Of a stretch of 64,000 nucleotides of DNA, positions 16,255 to 25,134 are shown piece by piece. Both the position numbers and the translations under genes were made by a program. The DNA lies in the NCBI GenBank assembly GCA_963849115.1, contig CAWKGK010000009.1:1-64000 (forward strand), in the 5' to 3' direction. The notes below the pieces were generated by a model, which did no database searches, was not told the DNA's origin, and was given only the letters and a program-made list of their open reading frames with translations. This stretch comes from JACDAL01 sp963849115. Lineage in GTDB: Bacteria > Actinomycetota > CADDZG01 > WHSQ01. How positions within the stretch are numbered: position 1 is the first letter of the stretch; the number at the start of each line of letters is the position of its first letter.

Positions 16255-18462
16255 ATGAAACCTCGGCCAAGGAGCACCGAGGAGGTGCGCTCGGTGGAGG
16301 CACCGGCCGGTAGAGGCCCCCTTACTTCGGCTGACGGTCCTGCGCACAAGCGGCGTCGGCCGTCGGGCGAGCCGCCTCCGCTCCCCCGGCCCCTGCGAAC
16401 CAGCGGGAAACTAATGCTCGCCTACATGGGGCTCATCCTGATCTTGCTGCTCATAGTCGGGCCCATCGGCCTCGATGTGGCGCTGGATAGATGGGACGCG
16501 GTCGTGTTGCGGTGGATCGCCGGGTTCAGGACTCCCGCACTCACGACGGTAATGCAAGGCATTGCCGCTGTGCTGGGCTCGACGTGGCTGCTTGCTATTC
16601 TCAGGTGGGGTTCGCTGCTAGCTCTTGTGGTGCTCAAGCGCTTCAGGCACGTGTGCGTTTTCTTCGGCTCGATGCTCGCAGTCGGACTCGTCACGACTTC
16701 AATCTCCATGGCAGCCGTTCGAGCACGGCCCTTTGGAGTCGCGATTCTGGGCGAATGGTTCGGCGCCTCCGTTCCCTCGAGGCCGGTGTCGGCTTTCACG
16801 GCAACCATCCTCGGCATCACCTACTCATTCTTCGTGCAGGGACGGCCGCGCAATCTCGCAAAGATCGGCGTGCGAGTCCTAGTGTTCGCACTGGTACTGT
16901 CCCGTCTCTACCTGGGCATTGATCATCCTCTTGACGCGATCATGGCAGTGGCGCTGGGTTCCGGAATAACCGTGGTGGCGTTCAGGTTGTTGGCTCCCAA
17001 TGAGGTCTTCCCGGTCACCTACCGGCGAGGCCGCAGCGCTCACCTCGACGTCGGCGGTGAGCGGGGGCAGGCGATTCGGCTGGCCCTCGAACAGCAGCTA
17101 GGGATCTCGGTGCTGGAGATGAAGCCGTTCGGGCTCGCCGGCTCGGGTGGATCAACCCCTCTCCGGCTGCGCGTCGCGGGGGAGCCCGACTTCTACCTCT
17201 TTGCCAAGCTCTATGCGCAGAACCATCTCCGGGCCGACCGCTGGTACAAGCTCGGCAGGACTCTTCTCTACGGTCGCCTCGAGGACGAGGCCGCATTCTC
17301 AACGGTTCGCCGCCTGGTTCAGTATGAGGACTACATGATGCGAGTCATGCGCGATGCCGGCGTGCATGTTCCCCAGCCTTACGGATTCGTCGAGATCACT
17401 CCCGAGCGCGAGTACCTGTTGGTGACCTCCTTCGTCGACGGCGCCAAGGAGTCACTCGATGCGGAGATCGACGATACCGTCATCGACGGCGCCCTGAGCT
17501 TGATGCGCAAGTTGTGGGAGGCCGGGCTTGCTCACCGTGACATCAAGCCGTCCAACATCCTCATCCGAGAGGGCGAAGTGCATCTCATTGATGTGGCCTT
17601 CGGCGAGATCAGACCATCGCCTTGGCGTGAAGCCGTGGACCTCGCCAACATGATGCTGGTACTGGCCATCGGCACGGATCCCGATCGAGTCTATGCAAAG
17701 GCGGTGGAGCATTTCTCTCCCGACGAGATCGCGGAAGCCTTTGCCGCCACCCGCGGTGTCACGATGCCGTCGCAGTCACGCAACCTGATCAAGAAGGCAG
17801 AGCACGACCTGCTCAAGCGATTTCGAGAGCTCGCGCCTCCCCGACCTCCCATCAAGATTCAACGCTGGAGCGTTCGCCGGGTGGGATTGACCGGTGGTGT
17901 CTTGCTCGCATGCATCCTCGCCTTGTCGGTGGTGTTCGGCAACCTACCCGGGGCGGGACTGCTGCCGAGTGCTACTGAACAAGCGCTCTCTCGAGTAGGC
18001 AGACCCCCTGAATGCGAGCGTTTTCAGGGTGAGGCCCTGGTGCTCGAAGCTCAGTCGGTTCCAAGCGCATCGCTGGTTCCTTGCCTCAACGCATTGCCGT
18101 TGGGATGGAGCTTCGGGTCCCTCTATGTAAGAAACGGCTCCTCCGTTCTCTCACTAAACTCGGACAGAGTGGGGTTGAACGCCGTGAGAGCCACCTTGAG
18201 AACGAGCTGCAACACGTCTGGCGCAGACGAGATTCCCTCGGACGAGCCCGGTACCCGTCGTTGGGAGAAGATCGACTCGCTTCCTCCCAGCTATTCCGGA
18301 TCTCGCTATTATGTCTTCGATGGAGGCTGCGTAGAATATCGATTCAGCTTCAGTGACGACGGGAGCGCCGCCTTGGCCAACGACGTCTCACTCGCGCTCG
18401 GATTCTACGAGCGGGCGCAGCTGGAGGAGCGAGTCAAGAGGACTACAGGCCTGTCACTGTGA
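16255..18462 (+). CDS. PAP2-like membrane domain fused to a protein-kinase-like domain and an external C-terminal domain
   Basis: A 735-residue fusion. After a basic N-terminus (about 50 residues) come six helices with a PAP2-like arrangement to about residue 245. The third motif (SRLYLGIDHPLDAI) is kept, but the first is reduced to AAVRARPFG and the PSGH motif reads VPSRPVSAFTA, so phosphatase activity is doubtful. Residues 285-535 look like a RIO/lipopolysaccharide-kinase-type domain: HRDIKPSNILI gives the catalytic aspartate and asparagine, and LIDVAFGE replaces DFG. A further helix (VGLTGGVLLACILALSVVF) anchors an outside domain with three cysteines. It is the last of three PAP2 genes. 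Confidence 0.85.
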   Translation: MKPRPRSTEEVRSVEAPAGRGPLTSADGPAHKRRRPSGEPPPLPRPLRTSGKLMLAYMGLILILLLIVGPIGLDVALDRWDAVVLRWIAGFRTPALTTVMQGIAAVLGSTWLLAILRWGSLLALVVLKRFRHVCVFFGSMLAVGLVTTSISMAAVRARPFGVAILGEWFGASVPSRPVSAFTATILGITYSFFVQGRPRNLAKIGVRVLVFALVLSRLYLGIDHPLDAIMAVALGSGITVVAFRLLAPNEVFPVTYRRGRSAHLDVGGERGQAIRLALEQQLGISVLEMKPFGLAGSGGSTPLRLRVAGEPDFYLFAKLYAQNHLRADRWYKLGRTLLYGRLEDEAAFSTVRRLVQYEDYMMRVMRDAGVHVPQPYGFVEITPEREYLLVTSFVDGAKESLDAEIDDTVIDGALSLMRKLWEAGLAHRDIKPSNILIREGEVHLIDVAFGEIRPSPWREAVDLANMMLVLAIGTDPDRVYAKAVEHFSPDEIAEAFAATRGVTMPSQSRNLIKKAEHDLLKRFRELAPPRPPIKIQRWSVRRVGLTGGVLLACILALSVVFGNLPGAGLLPSATEQALSRVGRPPECERFQGEALVLEAQSVPSASLVPCLNALPLGWSFGSLYVRNGSSVLSLNSDRVGLNAVRATLRTSCNTSGADEIPSDEPGTRRWEKIDSLPPSYSGSRYYVFDGGCVEYRFSFSDDGSAALANDVSLALGFYERAQLEERVKRTTGLSL

Positions 18463-18511
18463 GATCCGTCGCTGGGGGGGCGGGCCAATCTCGGGAGCCC
18501 GCCGTGCCGAC

Positions 18512-19225
18512 ATGTTGAGTGAACAGGTGTTCAAAGCTGTCGTGCGCCCGCCGGCACACGGCACTCACAGGGGTGTTCGCAGGCGGGCGTTATTGGTCAC
18601 GTTGTCGGTTGCGGCCGTCACGATGTCGTCTTGTGTTGGGATGCAATCGTCCACGTCCGGAGGGGGTCCGCGGGAGCCGCGCACGGCTGCCTCGATCTGT
18701 CTCGGCAAGCGAGCGACGGTTACCGGAACGGCTGGGGACGACCGGCTCCAGGGCACAGCCCAACCCGACGTGATCGCGGCCCAAGGGGGAAACGACACGG
18801 TGCTGGCTCAGGCCGGCAACGACAGGGTCTGCGGGGGATTCGGACGTGATCACCTCAAGGGCAGCACCGGAGCGGACCGGCTCTCCGGCGGCCCAGCCAA
18901 TGATTACCTCTCCGGGGCGCGAGGCTTCGATGTGTTGTCCGGCGGCAAGGCCGGCGACAGAGGGCCTGCGGATGATCCGCATAGCTTGGGGCTCGACGGG
19001 GGCCCTGGTAGGGACCTCATTCGTGGGGGGCCCGGAGGCGACCACCTCGACGGGATCGGCAACAACGATCGCATTTTCGGACAGGCGGGCGATGACGTGT
19101 TGAACGGCGATTCCAACGACGACCATCTGAACGGGGGCGGGGGAAAGGACCATCTCTGGGGTGGGTCCGGACACGACAGCTGTGTCGCAGGTGAGTCCTT
19201 CGCCGACTGTGAGGAGACGGACTAG
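18512..19225 (+). CDS. Lipoprotein with RTX-like calcium-binding repeats
   Basis: A 237-residue secreted protein. A basic N-terminus (GVRRRALLVTLSVAAVTM) ends in SSC, a plausible lipobox, so the mature protein is probably a lipoprotein anchored at Cys 43 or so. From residue 75 on there are about a dozen imperfect GGxGxDxL nonapeptides, for example QGGNDTVLA, GGGGKDHLWGGSGHD, forming a calcium-binding parallel beta-roll. No catalytic domain is visible. It ends CVAGESFADCEETD, where two cysteines may form a disulfide. It lies 49 bases behind the PAP2-kinase fusion and may be cotranscribed with it. Confidence 0.85.
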   Translation: MLSEQVFKAVVRPPAHGTHRGVRRRALLVTLSVAAVTMSSCVGMQSSTSGGGPREPRTAASICLGKRATVTGTAGDDRLQGTAQPDVIAAQGGNDTVLAQAGNDRVCGGFGRDHLKGSTGADRLSGGPANDYLSGARGFDVLSGGKAGDRGPADDPHSLGLDGGPGRDLIRGGPGGDHLDGIGNNDRIFGQAGDDVLNGDSNDDHLNGGGGKDHLWGGSGHDSCVAGESFADCEETD

Positions 19226-19267
19226 GTCGCGTCGCCTGACCCCGACCCTGGGCCCCATCTCCGCTGG

Positions 19268-20281
19268 TTACCGAGTCCTCTGATTCCACTCGGTGAGGAG
19301 CACGGCTTCCCGCTCTGGCGACAATCCCGCAGGTGGACGTTCGAGGCCTTGTTTCTCAGGGTCCGGCCATTCGGGATGTGCCCGGCTCCAGACGAGCGTA
19401 TCGCGCACCGTGACTTCGAGAGGGCGAAACGTGAGTTGCGCCTTCACCGCCTTCGATATGTCAACGTCCATGATTCCCGCATGCTCGGAGCCGACGATCC
19501 ATAGTGGCAGTTCCTGCCACTGTTCGACGTCTCGCGCGGTCAAGAATTCGGTGGCCACCCATTGGAGACGAGCCGCAGGGTTTGCCACTCGGCGGCACAT
19601 CTCTAGCAGTTCCTCGAGAGTTGGACGGGCAACCGGGCCCGTCGCGTTGTAGCGCCCGGTCGCTCGCTGCTCGGCCATGCGCACGACCCAGTCGGCGAGA
19701 TCGCGAGCGTCGATGAACTGCAGGCGAAGACTGCGCGGTTCGGGGGCAAGCACATCGCCTCCGTGTGCAATGCGCGAAGGCCAGTAGGTGAAACGGCCGG
19801 TCGGGTCCCATGGCCCCACGATCAACCCGGGCCGGATGATCAAGGCGGCGTCGGGGAAGACCTCTTCGACAGTGTGTTCACACGCCGCCTTCAGTGCGCC
19901 GTAGTGCTGCTCCACGCCCTCGCTACCGGTATCTGCCAATTGCTCAACGGCCCCGGTTTCGTCCGGGCCGCGGCGAAAATCCGCATAGACGGAGACCGAT
20001 GAGATGAAGGTGTAGTGCTGCACGGCGTTCCGAAGCAACTCCGCCGAAGCACGTACGATTCGAGGAACGTAGCCCGAAGTGTCGACGACCGCATCCCATC
20101 GGTGGCCTTTGAGCGCGCCGAGATCCCCGTCCCGGTCCCCACGCAGTTCCTCAACGTCGACCCAGAGACCGGGATTTGTGTGGCCGCGATTGAACACCGT
20201 GACTTCGTGGTCGCGTTCTCGCGCCGCATCCACGAGATGACGCCCGACGAAGCTCGTCCCGCCCAGTATCAAGAAATTCAT
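19268..20281 (-). CDS. NAD-dependent epimerase/dehydratase (extended SDR)
   Basis: A 337-residue enzyme with the nucleotide-binding ILGGTSFVGRHLVDAA at its start. The active site contains FISSVSVYADFR and HYGALKAACE (YxxxK), as in extended short-chain dehydrogenases. The ending FRPLEVTVRDTLVWSRAHPE is typical of actinobacterial reductases annotated as UDP-sugar-like epimerases. Start ATG at 20281 follows GAAGGAAG. It is divergent from a TetR regulator, which may control it. The substrate is not clear. Confidence 0.85.
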   Translation of the reverse strand: MNFLILGGTSFVGRHLVDAARERDHEVTVFNRGHTNPGLWVDVEELRGDRDGDLGALKGHRWDAVVDTSGYVPRIVRASAELLRNAVQHYTFISSVSVYADFRRGPDETGAVEQLADTGSEGVEQHYGALKAACEHTVEEVFPDAALIIRPGLIVGPWDPTGRFTYWPSRIAHGGDVLAPEPRSLRLQFIDARDLADWVVRMAEQRATGRYNATGPVARPTLEELLEMCRRVANPAARLQWVATEFLTARDVEQWQELPLWIVGSEHAGIMDVDISKAVKAQLTFRPLEVTVRDTLVWSRAHPEWPDPEKQGLERPPAGLSPEREAVLLTEWNQRTR

Positions 20282-20493
20282 CGTCGCTTCCTTCGGGTTG
20301 CCTTCGCTTGCTACTCGGACTGTCAAGCCTTCACAAGCAGATATTCCTGCTCGACGACCGCTCCTTCGATGCGATGATTCCGAACCCTCCGGGCCTGATC
20401 TTGCTGCCCGATTGTTGCTTGCCAGCCTACCTTTGCGCACTATCCGGTCGAAGGTGCAAGAGGTATGCCAGGGGAGGGTAGAATCGCGAAAGC

Positions 20494-21108
20494 ATGTGCC
20501 CCTCTATAACCACCTCCCGCAGCCCTCGGGAGCGGATTCTAGATAGCTCGTATGAGCTCTTTTCTCGGCATGGTGTCCGTGCGGTAGGGGTCGACACGAT
20601 AGTCGCCCACGCCGGTGTCGCCAAGATGACTCTCTATCGCTACTTCGCTTCCAAGGACGAGCTTGTGCTGGCGTTCATGGAGCGGCGCGAGCAGAAGTGG
20701 ACACAGGGGTGGGTGCAGGCGGGGGCCTCACAGCGAGCTGCGACTCCCGAGGGTCGCCTGATGGCCATCTTTGATCTCTTCGACGAGTGGTTTCAGCGGG
20801 ACGACTTCGAAGGGTGCTCCTTCATCAACCTTCTTCTCGAGATTGATGATCGCCAACACCCACTGCACCGGGCGGCGGCGAGGCATCTCTCCACCATTCG
20901 TGCTTTCCTCAAGGAATTGGCTGCTGAGGCCGGAGTGAGGGACCCCGATGGATTCTCTCGCCGCTGGCACATCCTCATGAAGGGTTCGATCGTTGCAGCG
21001 GGCGAGGGAGATCGAGGGGCTGCTCGGGCCGCTCAGGACATCGGTCGTCAGCTCCTTGCCGCCGAGGGCCTCACCGTCGCCGTCACCGACCCTGCGCGGT
21101 CGCGCTAG
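20494..21108 (+). CDS. TetR-family transcriptional regulator
   Basis: A 204-residue repressor. The N-terminal helix-turn-helix reads RERILDSSYELFSRHGVRAV and HAGVAKMTLYRYFASKDEL, the classic TetR_N pattern. The C-terminal ligand domain (FDEWFQRDDFEGCSFINLLL) is of the type found in regulators of stress or detoxification genes. It is divergent from the epimerase gene with a 212-base gap that could hold their shared operator. Its end overlaps the end of the homocysteine methyltransferase gene by four bases. Confidence 0.92.
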   Translation: MCPSITTSRSPRERILDSSYELFSRHGVRAVGVDTIVAHAGVAKMTLYRYFASKDELVLAFMERREQKWTQGWVQAGASQRAATPEGRLMAIFDLFDEWFQRDDFEGCSFINLLLEIDDRQHPLHRAAARHLSTIRAFLKELAAEAGVRDPDGFSRRWHILMKGSIVAAGEGDRGAARAAQDIGRQLLAAEGLTVAVTDPARSR

Positions 21109-22886
21109 GGCGCGCCGGTCGATCCCTGCGCGGAGAGCTCCTTTCGGGAGACCTCCAGTAGATAGGCGACCATCACGTCCTCTTCCTTGAAGCGCAGATG
21201 ATACGCATCAGAGCGTTCCTCGACCCTCGCTATCTGCTCAAAGTTGCTCTTGAACAAGTCGCTGAAGGGAAAGAAGCTGAAGTCGACGACCTCCACCCGC
21301 AGCCCATTGGTCGTGAGAATCTCCGCGGTCCTGCCCTGGCCGATGATTGACAGCTGCATGACGTAGGCACGTCCCTGAGGCGCGAGAACCTGTGACAGCA
21401 GCCCCAGGAAGTAATCCAGGAGGCTCCGCCCCCAGTAGTCGAGAGGCCGGTGTCCGCTGGGTTCCTCGAACGGGTCCACGGGCATTTGATGCAGGCTGGC
21501 AACGACTACGTCGTAGGACTCGGTTGGATCCCATTGAAACAGGTCTACGGTCTCGGCCGTGATCTGTTCTGCGGCACCGTTTCGAAAAGCGTTGCCGAGC
21601 GTGTTCGCAATTGCATCGGGGTCGATGTCTATCGCATGAACAAACTGCGCACCATTGAGAGCGAGCTGCACAGAGAGGATGCCGCAACCGCATCCAACAT
21701 CGAGACACCGCAGGCCGTCACCGATCTTGTTGGTGAACAGATGTTTCCAGCAGAGAAAGCTTCCCTGCGTGGGGACGAAAACTCCGGGATCGACTGTTAG
21801 CTCGGGAAAGGGAAGTGGAAACAGCGTTCGACCATACTGATCGAGCCATGGTTCGGAGTGCGGTGTCTTCAGCAACTCCGAGTCCCTCTCGAAATCGCGG
21901 GGGTGATCGGGACGGGCTCGCCCGGGGCGGGTTCCCTCCAAAGCTGCGGCCGCGGCCGCGATATGGTCCGGCGTCGTGCCGCAGCAGCCCCCGATGATCT
22001 GGGCACCTTCCCCTCGCCACTCGAGCGCAAGCTCTGCATAGCGTTCTGGGCCGATGTTGTCGTCGAAGCGCCACTTGCTGCCGGCCAGGTAGCCGAGGTT
22101 GGGGTAGACACCCAACGGTAGATCGGTGAAATCGCGCAGCCAGGGCAGGATGCCGGGGACGTGCGAAACCGGCAGGCAGTTGATCAACAGCGCTCCCACT
22201 CCCATCTGCTCGAAACGGTGAGCAGTCCGGCCGAAGAGGTCGCCCTCGGGTGGGCCCCAGTGCTGTCCGTACACACCGCAAACGCCGTGGCGGCAGCGGC
22301 GAAAGCTGACCCACAGTGGGAGCCCGGTCTCCAAGAGGAGCTCGATCGAGGCGTAGACGTCCTCTCGGATGAGCGACAGGGTTTCCAGCAAGATCAGATC
22401 GGGAGGCTCCTCGTCGAAGATTCGTGCGAGCAGGGTCATCGTTTCGTTGTGCCGGGCGGAGAGTGCTTCGCCGGACAGCGCAAACGCCACCGCGCAGTCG
22501 CCCTCCCTACCCGAGTCGTTGACGGCGCGGCGTGCGAGCTTGATCCCCAGTCTTCCGACATCCATCCAGTGCGAGCGTTCATTGGGACCTGGTCCCGCCT
22601 TCAGCTCCGCTTCCGGCGCGGCCAGGATCGACCAGGTGTCTGTGGACACGACATCACAGCCGATGTCTACGTAGCGACGATGTACCTCCTGAACCGACTG
22701 TGGCTCTCGATAGAGAGCCCACGTGCCCCACAACTCCGGGCCACGTCCTCTGTTGTGGGAGGCGGGGCCCAAGCTTCTTAGCTCGGTCGCGACACCACCG
22801 TCGAGAATTACGGCGCGCTCTTCGGCAAACGCATTTTCGATCCGAGCGTAGGCCGAGGAACGGAGCCCGGTAGAAGTGCCGGCCAT
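21105..22886 (-). CDS. Homocysteine S-methyltransferase fused to a SAM-dependent methyltransferase
   Basis: A 593-residue fusion. Residues 15-325 are a homocysteine S-methyltransferase barrel: VILDGGVATELRSLG at the start, a zinc cysteine in LLINCLPVSH, and the zinc pair in IIGGCCGTTPDHIA. Residues 350-590 are a class I methyltransferase with motif I LRCLDVGCGCGILSVQLA, the acidic VHAIDIDPDA, and VVASLHQMPVDP in the NPPY position. The first half remakes methionine from homocysteine; the second uses SAM on an unknown substrate. It is the last gene of the metK operon, eight bases after ahcY. ATG at 22886 avoids overlap; GTG at 22913 is possible. Confidence 0.88.
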   Translation of the reverse strand: MAGTSTGLRSSAYARIENAFAEERAVILDGGVATELRSLGPASHNRGRGPELWGTWALYREPQSVQEVHRRYVDIGCDVVSTDTWSILAAPEAELKAGPGPNERSHWMDVGRLGIKLARRAVNDSGREGDCAVAFALSGEALSARHNETMTLLARIFDEEPPDLILLETLSLIREDVYASIELLLETGLPLWVSFRRCRHGVCGVYGQHWGPPEGDLFGRTAHRFEQMGVGALLINCLPVSHVPGILPWLRDFTDLPLGVYPNLGYLAGSKWRFDDNIGPERYAELALEWRGEGAQIIGGCCGTTPDHIAAAAAALEGTRPGRARPDHPRDFERDSELLKTPHSEPWLDQYGRTLFPLPFPELTVDPGVFVPTQGSFLCWKHLFTNKIGDGLRCLDVGCGCGILSVQLALNGAQFVHAIDIDPDAIANTLGNAFRNGAAEQITAETVDLFQWDPTESYDVVVASLHQMPVDPFEEPSGHRPLDYWGRSLLDYFLGLLSQVLAPQGRAYVMQLSIIGQGRTAEILTTNGLRVEVVDFSFFPFSDLFKSNFEQIARVEERSDAYHLRFKEEDVMVAYLLEVSRKELSAQGSTGAP

Positions 22887-22894
22887 GACCTGTC

Positions 22895-24163
22895 TTAGGT
22901 GCCCTCGTCCCACGAGGCGAGGTAATGAGTCTGCTCGTCCGTCAGAATATCGATTCTATGTCCGAGCGTCTCGAGTTTGAGGCGAGCAATCTCCTTGTCG
23001 ATCTCTTCAGGAACTGGATAGACCTTCTTCTCGAGGTTGTCGGCATTGGCCACCGCGTACTCGGCCGAGAGCGCTTGGTTGGCGAAGCTCATGTCCATCA
23101 CCGACGCAGGATGTCCCTCGGCTGCGGATAGGTTGACGAGTCGCCCGTCGGCGAGTAAGTAGATGATGCGTCCGTCGGGGAACTCGTAACCCTCAACAAA
23201 GGGCCGCGCTTCGGTGTGGGAGCCGGCGAGCGATTCCAGGGCGGGAATATCGATCTCGACGTTGAAGTGACCTGCGTTTGCAAGGACTGCGCCGTCCTTC
23301 ATGCGCTCGAAATGCTCCCTGCGCAAGACGTGTTTGTCGCCGGTAGCAGTGATGAAGATGTCGCCTATCGGCGCAGCCTCGTCCATGGGCAACAGCTCGA
23401 AACCGTCCATCACTGCTTCGAGGGCTCGAAGCGGGTCCACCTCGGTCACGATTACGTGTGCTCCTTGACCCTTTGCGCGCATCGCCACCCCGCGGCCACA
23501 CCAGCCGTATCCGGAGATCACGACCTTTAGCCCAGCGAAGAGTATGTTCGTCGCTCTGATGACACCGTCTATGGCCGACTGGCCGGTGCCATAGCGGTTG
23601 TCGAAGAGATGCTTCGTCAGAGCCTCATTGACGGCGATCACAGGAAAACCGAGACCGCCTTGTGCCTCGAGTGCATGCAATCGGATCACCCCGGTGGTCG
23701 TCTCTTCGGTCCCCGCGATGACCTCTGAGAGCTGCTCCTTGCGAGAGGAGTGGAGTATCGAGATGACGTCCGCCCCATCGTCCATCGTCAGTTGGGGATG
23801 GTGGTCGCAGGCCGCCAGGATGTGCTTGTAGAAGGTTTCTGTGTTCTCCCCCTTTATGGCGTAGACGGGGATGCCAAAGTCCTCGCTCAAAGAGGCTGCG
23901 ACGTCGTCTTGGGTCGACAAGGGGTTCGAGGCACACAGCACGACATCGGCGCCGCCCGCCTTGAGAGTGATGGCAAGATTGGCAGTCTCCGACGTGACAT
24001 GCAGGCAAGCGGAAACACGAATCCCATCGAGCGGCCGCTCCTTCTCGAAACGGCTGCGTATCGCCGACAGTACCGGCATCTGCCGGTCCGCCCAGGCGAT
24101 TCGTCGTTTACCGGAGGGGGCGAGGGCTAGATCCTTGACGTCATTGTTAGTCGTTGAGCTCAT
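22895..24163 (-). CDS. ahcY: Adenosylhomocysteinase (S-adenosylhomocysteine hydrolase)
   Basis: A 422-residue cytosolic enzyme that splits S-adenosylhomocysteine into adenosine and homocysteine, using bound NAD. Family signatures are present: SACLHVTSETANLAITLKAG, the NAD-binding VVISGYGWCGRGVAMRAKGQ, and ATGDKHVLRREHF. It ends DEQTHYLASWDEGT rather than the usual YRY and lacks the long insertion of mycobacterial SahH, so it resembles the archaeal/Thermotoga short form. It sits between a PfkB-type kinase, which could remove the adenosine, and a homocysteine methyltransferase, which would use the homocysteine. Confidence 0.96.
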   Translation of the reverse strand: MSSTTNNDVKDLALAPSGKRRIAWADRQMPVLSAIRSRFEKERPLDGIRVSACLHVTSETANLAITLKAGGADVVLCASNPLSTQDDVAASLSEDFGIPVYAIKGENTETFYKHILAACDHHPQLTMDDGADVISILHSSRKEQLSEVIAGTEETTTGVIRLHALEAQGGLGFPVIAVNEALTKHLFDNRYGTGQSAIDGVIRATNILFAGLKVVISGYGWCGRGVAMRAKGQGAHVIVTEVDPLRALEAVMDGFELLPMDEAAPIGDIFITATGDKHVLRREHFERMKDGAVLANAGHFNVEIDIPALESLAGSHTEARPFVEGYEFPDGRIIYLLADGRLVNLSAAEGHPASVMDMSFANQALSAEYAVANADNLEKKVYPVPEEIDKEIARLKLETLGHRIDILTDEQTHYLASWDEGT

Positions 24164-24179
24164 TGACTGTCCTTCCTCA

Positions 24180-25118
24180 TTATTTGAGCGTTGCGAGAAC
24201 CGGAGGGGCCTCGAACACCGTCATTTGCCTAAACTCTTCAAACCTGTCGGCTATTTCTTGATCCGTCAGTCGTTGTAATCTCTCGGTTCCGAAATCTTCC
24301 ACAGTGAACGATGCCAGAACCGAGCCGTACACGGCCGCACAGCGAAGTTCGTTCTCTGTTGGCCGATCGCCTTCGAGAGCATCGAGGTAGCCGCACAGTC
24401 CTCCGGCAAAAGCGTCTCCGGCACCGGTCGGATCGACGACGGTTTCGAGGGGGTAGGCGGGAACTGAGAAGAAGCCCTCCGCGGTGTACATGCAGGCTCC
24501 ATAAGGACCCTGCTTGATGAACAGTACGCGCGGGCCGAGCTCCCTGATGCGACGGGCCGCTACCGATAGGTTCGGCTCACCCGTCAGCATCCGCACCTCT
24601 ACATCGTTGAAGATGATCGCGTCGACCGAGCGCATGGCCGTAACCAATGAGGTTTTCGCTGATTCGATCCAGTAGTTCATCGAATCAAGCCCAACGAAAC
24701 TCGCGCCGTTGCACTGGGCCCGGACGCGCTGCTGCAGATCGGGCTGGATGTTTGCGAGAAAGAGGATCGAGCAGTTGCGGGCTTCGATCGAGAGCTCCGG
24801 ATCGAAGTCGGCAAACACGTTTAGCTGGGTATCCAGCGTTTGCGCTACCGACATATCGTTGTCGTATCGACCGGCCCAGAAGAAGGAGCTGCCTCCGGGT
24901 ACGCGCTCAATGTCGTCTGTGTTGATCGCTCGAGCCCTGAAGACGTTGAATTCACTTTCGCCAAAGTCGTCCCCGACGATTCCTACTACGTGAGCTTGCG
25001 TGAAGAAGCTCGCCGCGAGCGAGAAATGAGTGGCCGCGCCTCCGAGGATCCTGTCGCGCTTTCCGAACGGGGTTTCGAGCGCGTCGAACGCAACGGAGCC
25101 AACCACGGTGACCGACAT
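24180..25118 (-). CDS. PfkB-family sugar/nucleoside kinase, adenosine-kinase-like by context
   Basis: A 312-residue ribokinase-fold enzyme. The N-terminal MSVTVVGSVAFDALETPFG and substrate loop RILGGAATHFSLAASFF open the fold, and the C-terminal PfkB signature VVDPTGAGDAFAGGLCGYL carries the catalytic aspartate. It lies between metK and ahcY with 16-base gaps on both sides. Because ahcY makes adenosine, the simplest role is adenosine phosphorylation to AMP, which would pull the reversible ahcY reaction forward. The sequence alone does not separate adenosine from ribose or other substrates. Confidence 0.85.
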   Translation of the reverse strand: MSVTVVGSVAFDALETPFGKRDRILGGAATHFSLAASFFTQAHVVGIVGDDFGESEFNVFRARAINTDDIERVPGGSSFFWAGRYDNDMSVAQTLDTQLNVFADFDPELSIEARNCSILFLANIQPDLQQRVRAQCNGASFVGLDSMNYWIESAKTSLVTAMRSVDAIIFNDVEVRMLTGEPNLSVAARRIRELGPRVLFIKQGPYGACMYTAEGFFSVPAYPLETVVDPTGAGDAFAGGLCGYLDALEGDRPTENELRCAAVYGSVLASFTVEDFGTERLQRLTDQEIADRFEEFRQMTVFEAPPVLATLK

Positions 25119-25134
25119 CGCCTGCCTTCCCGGC

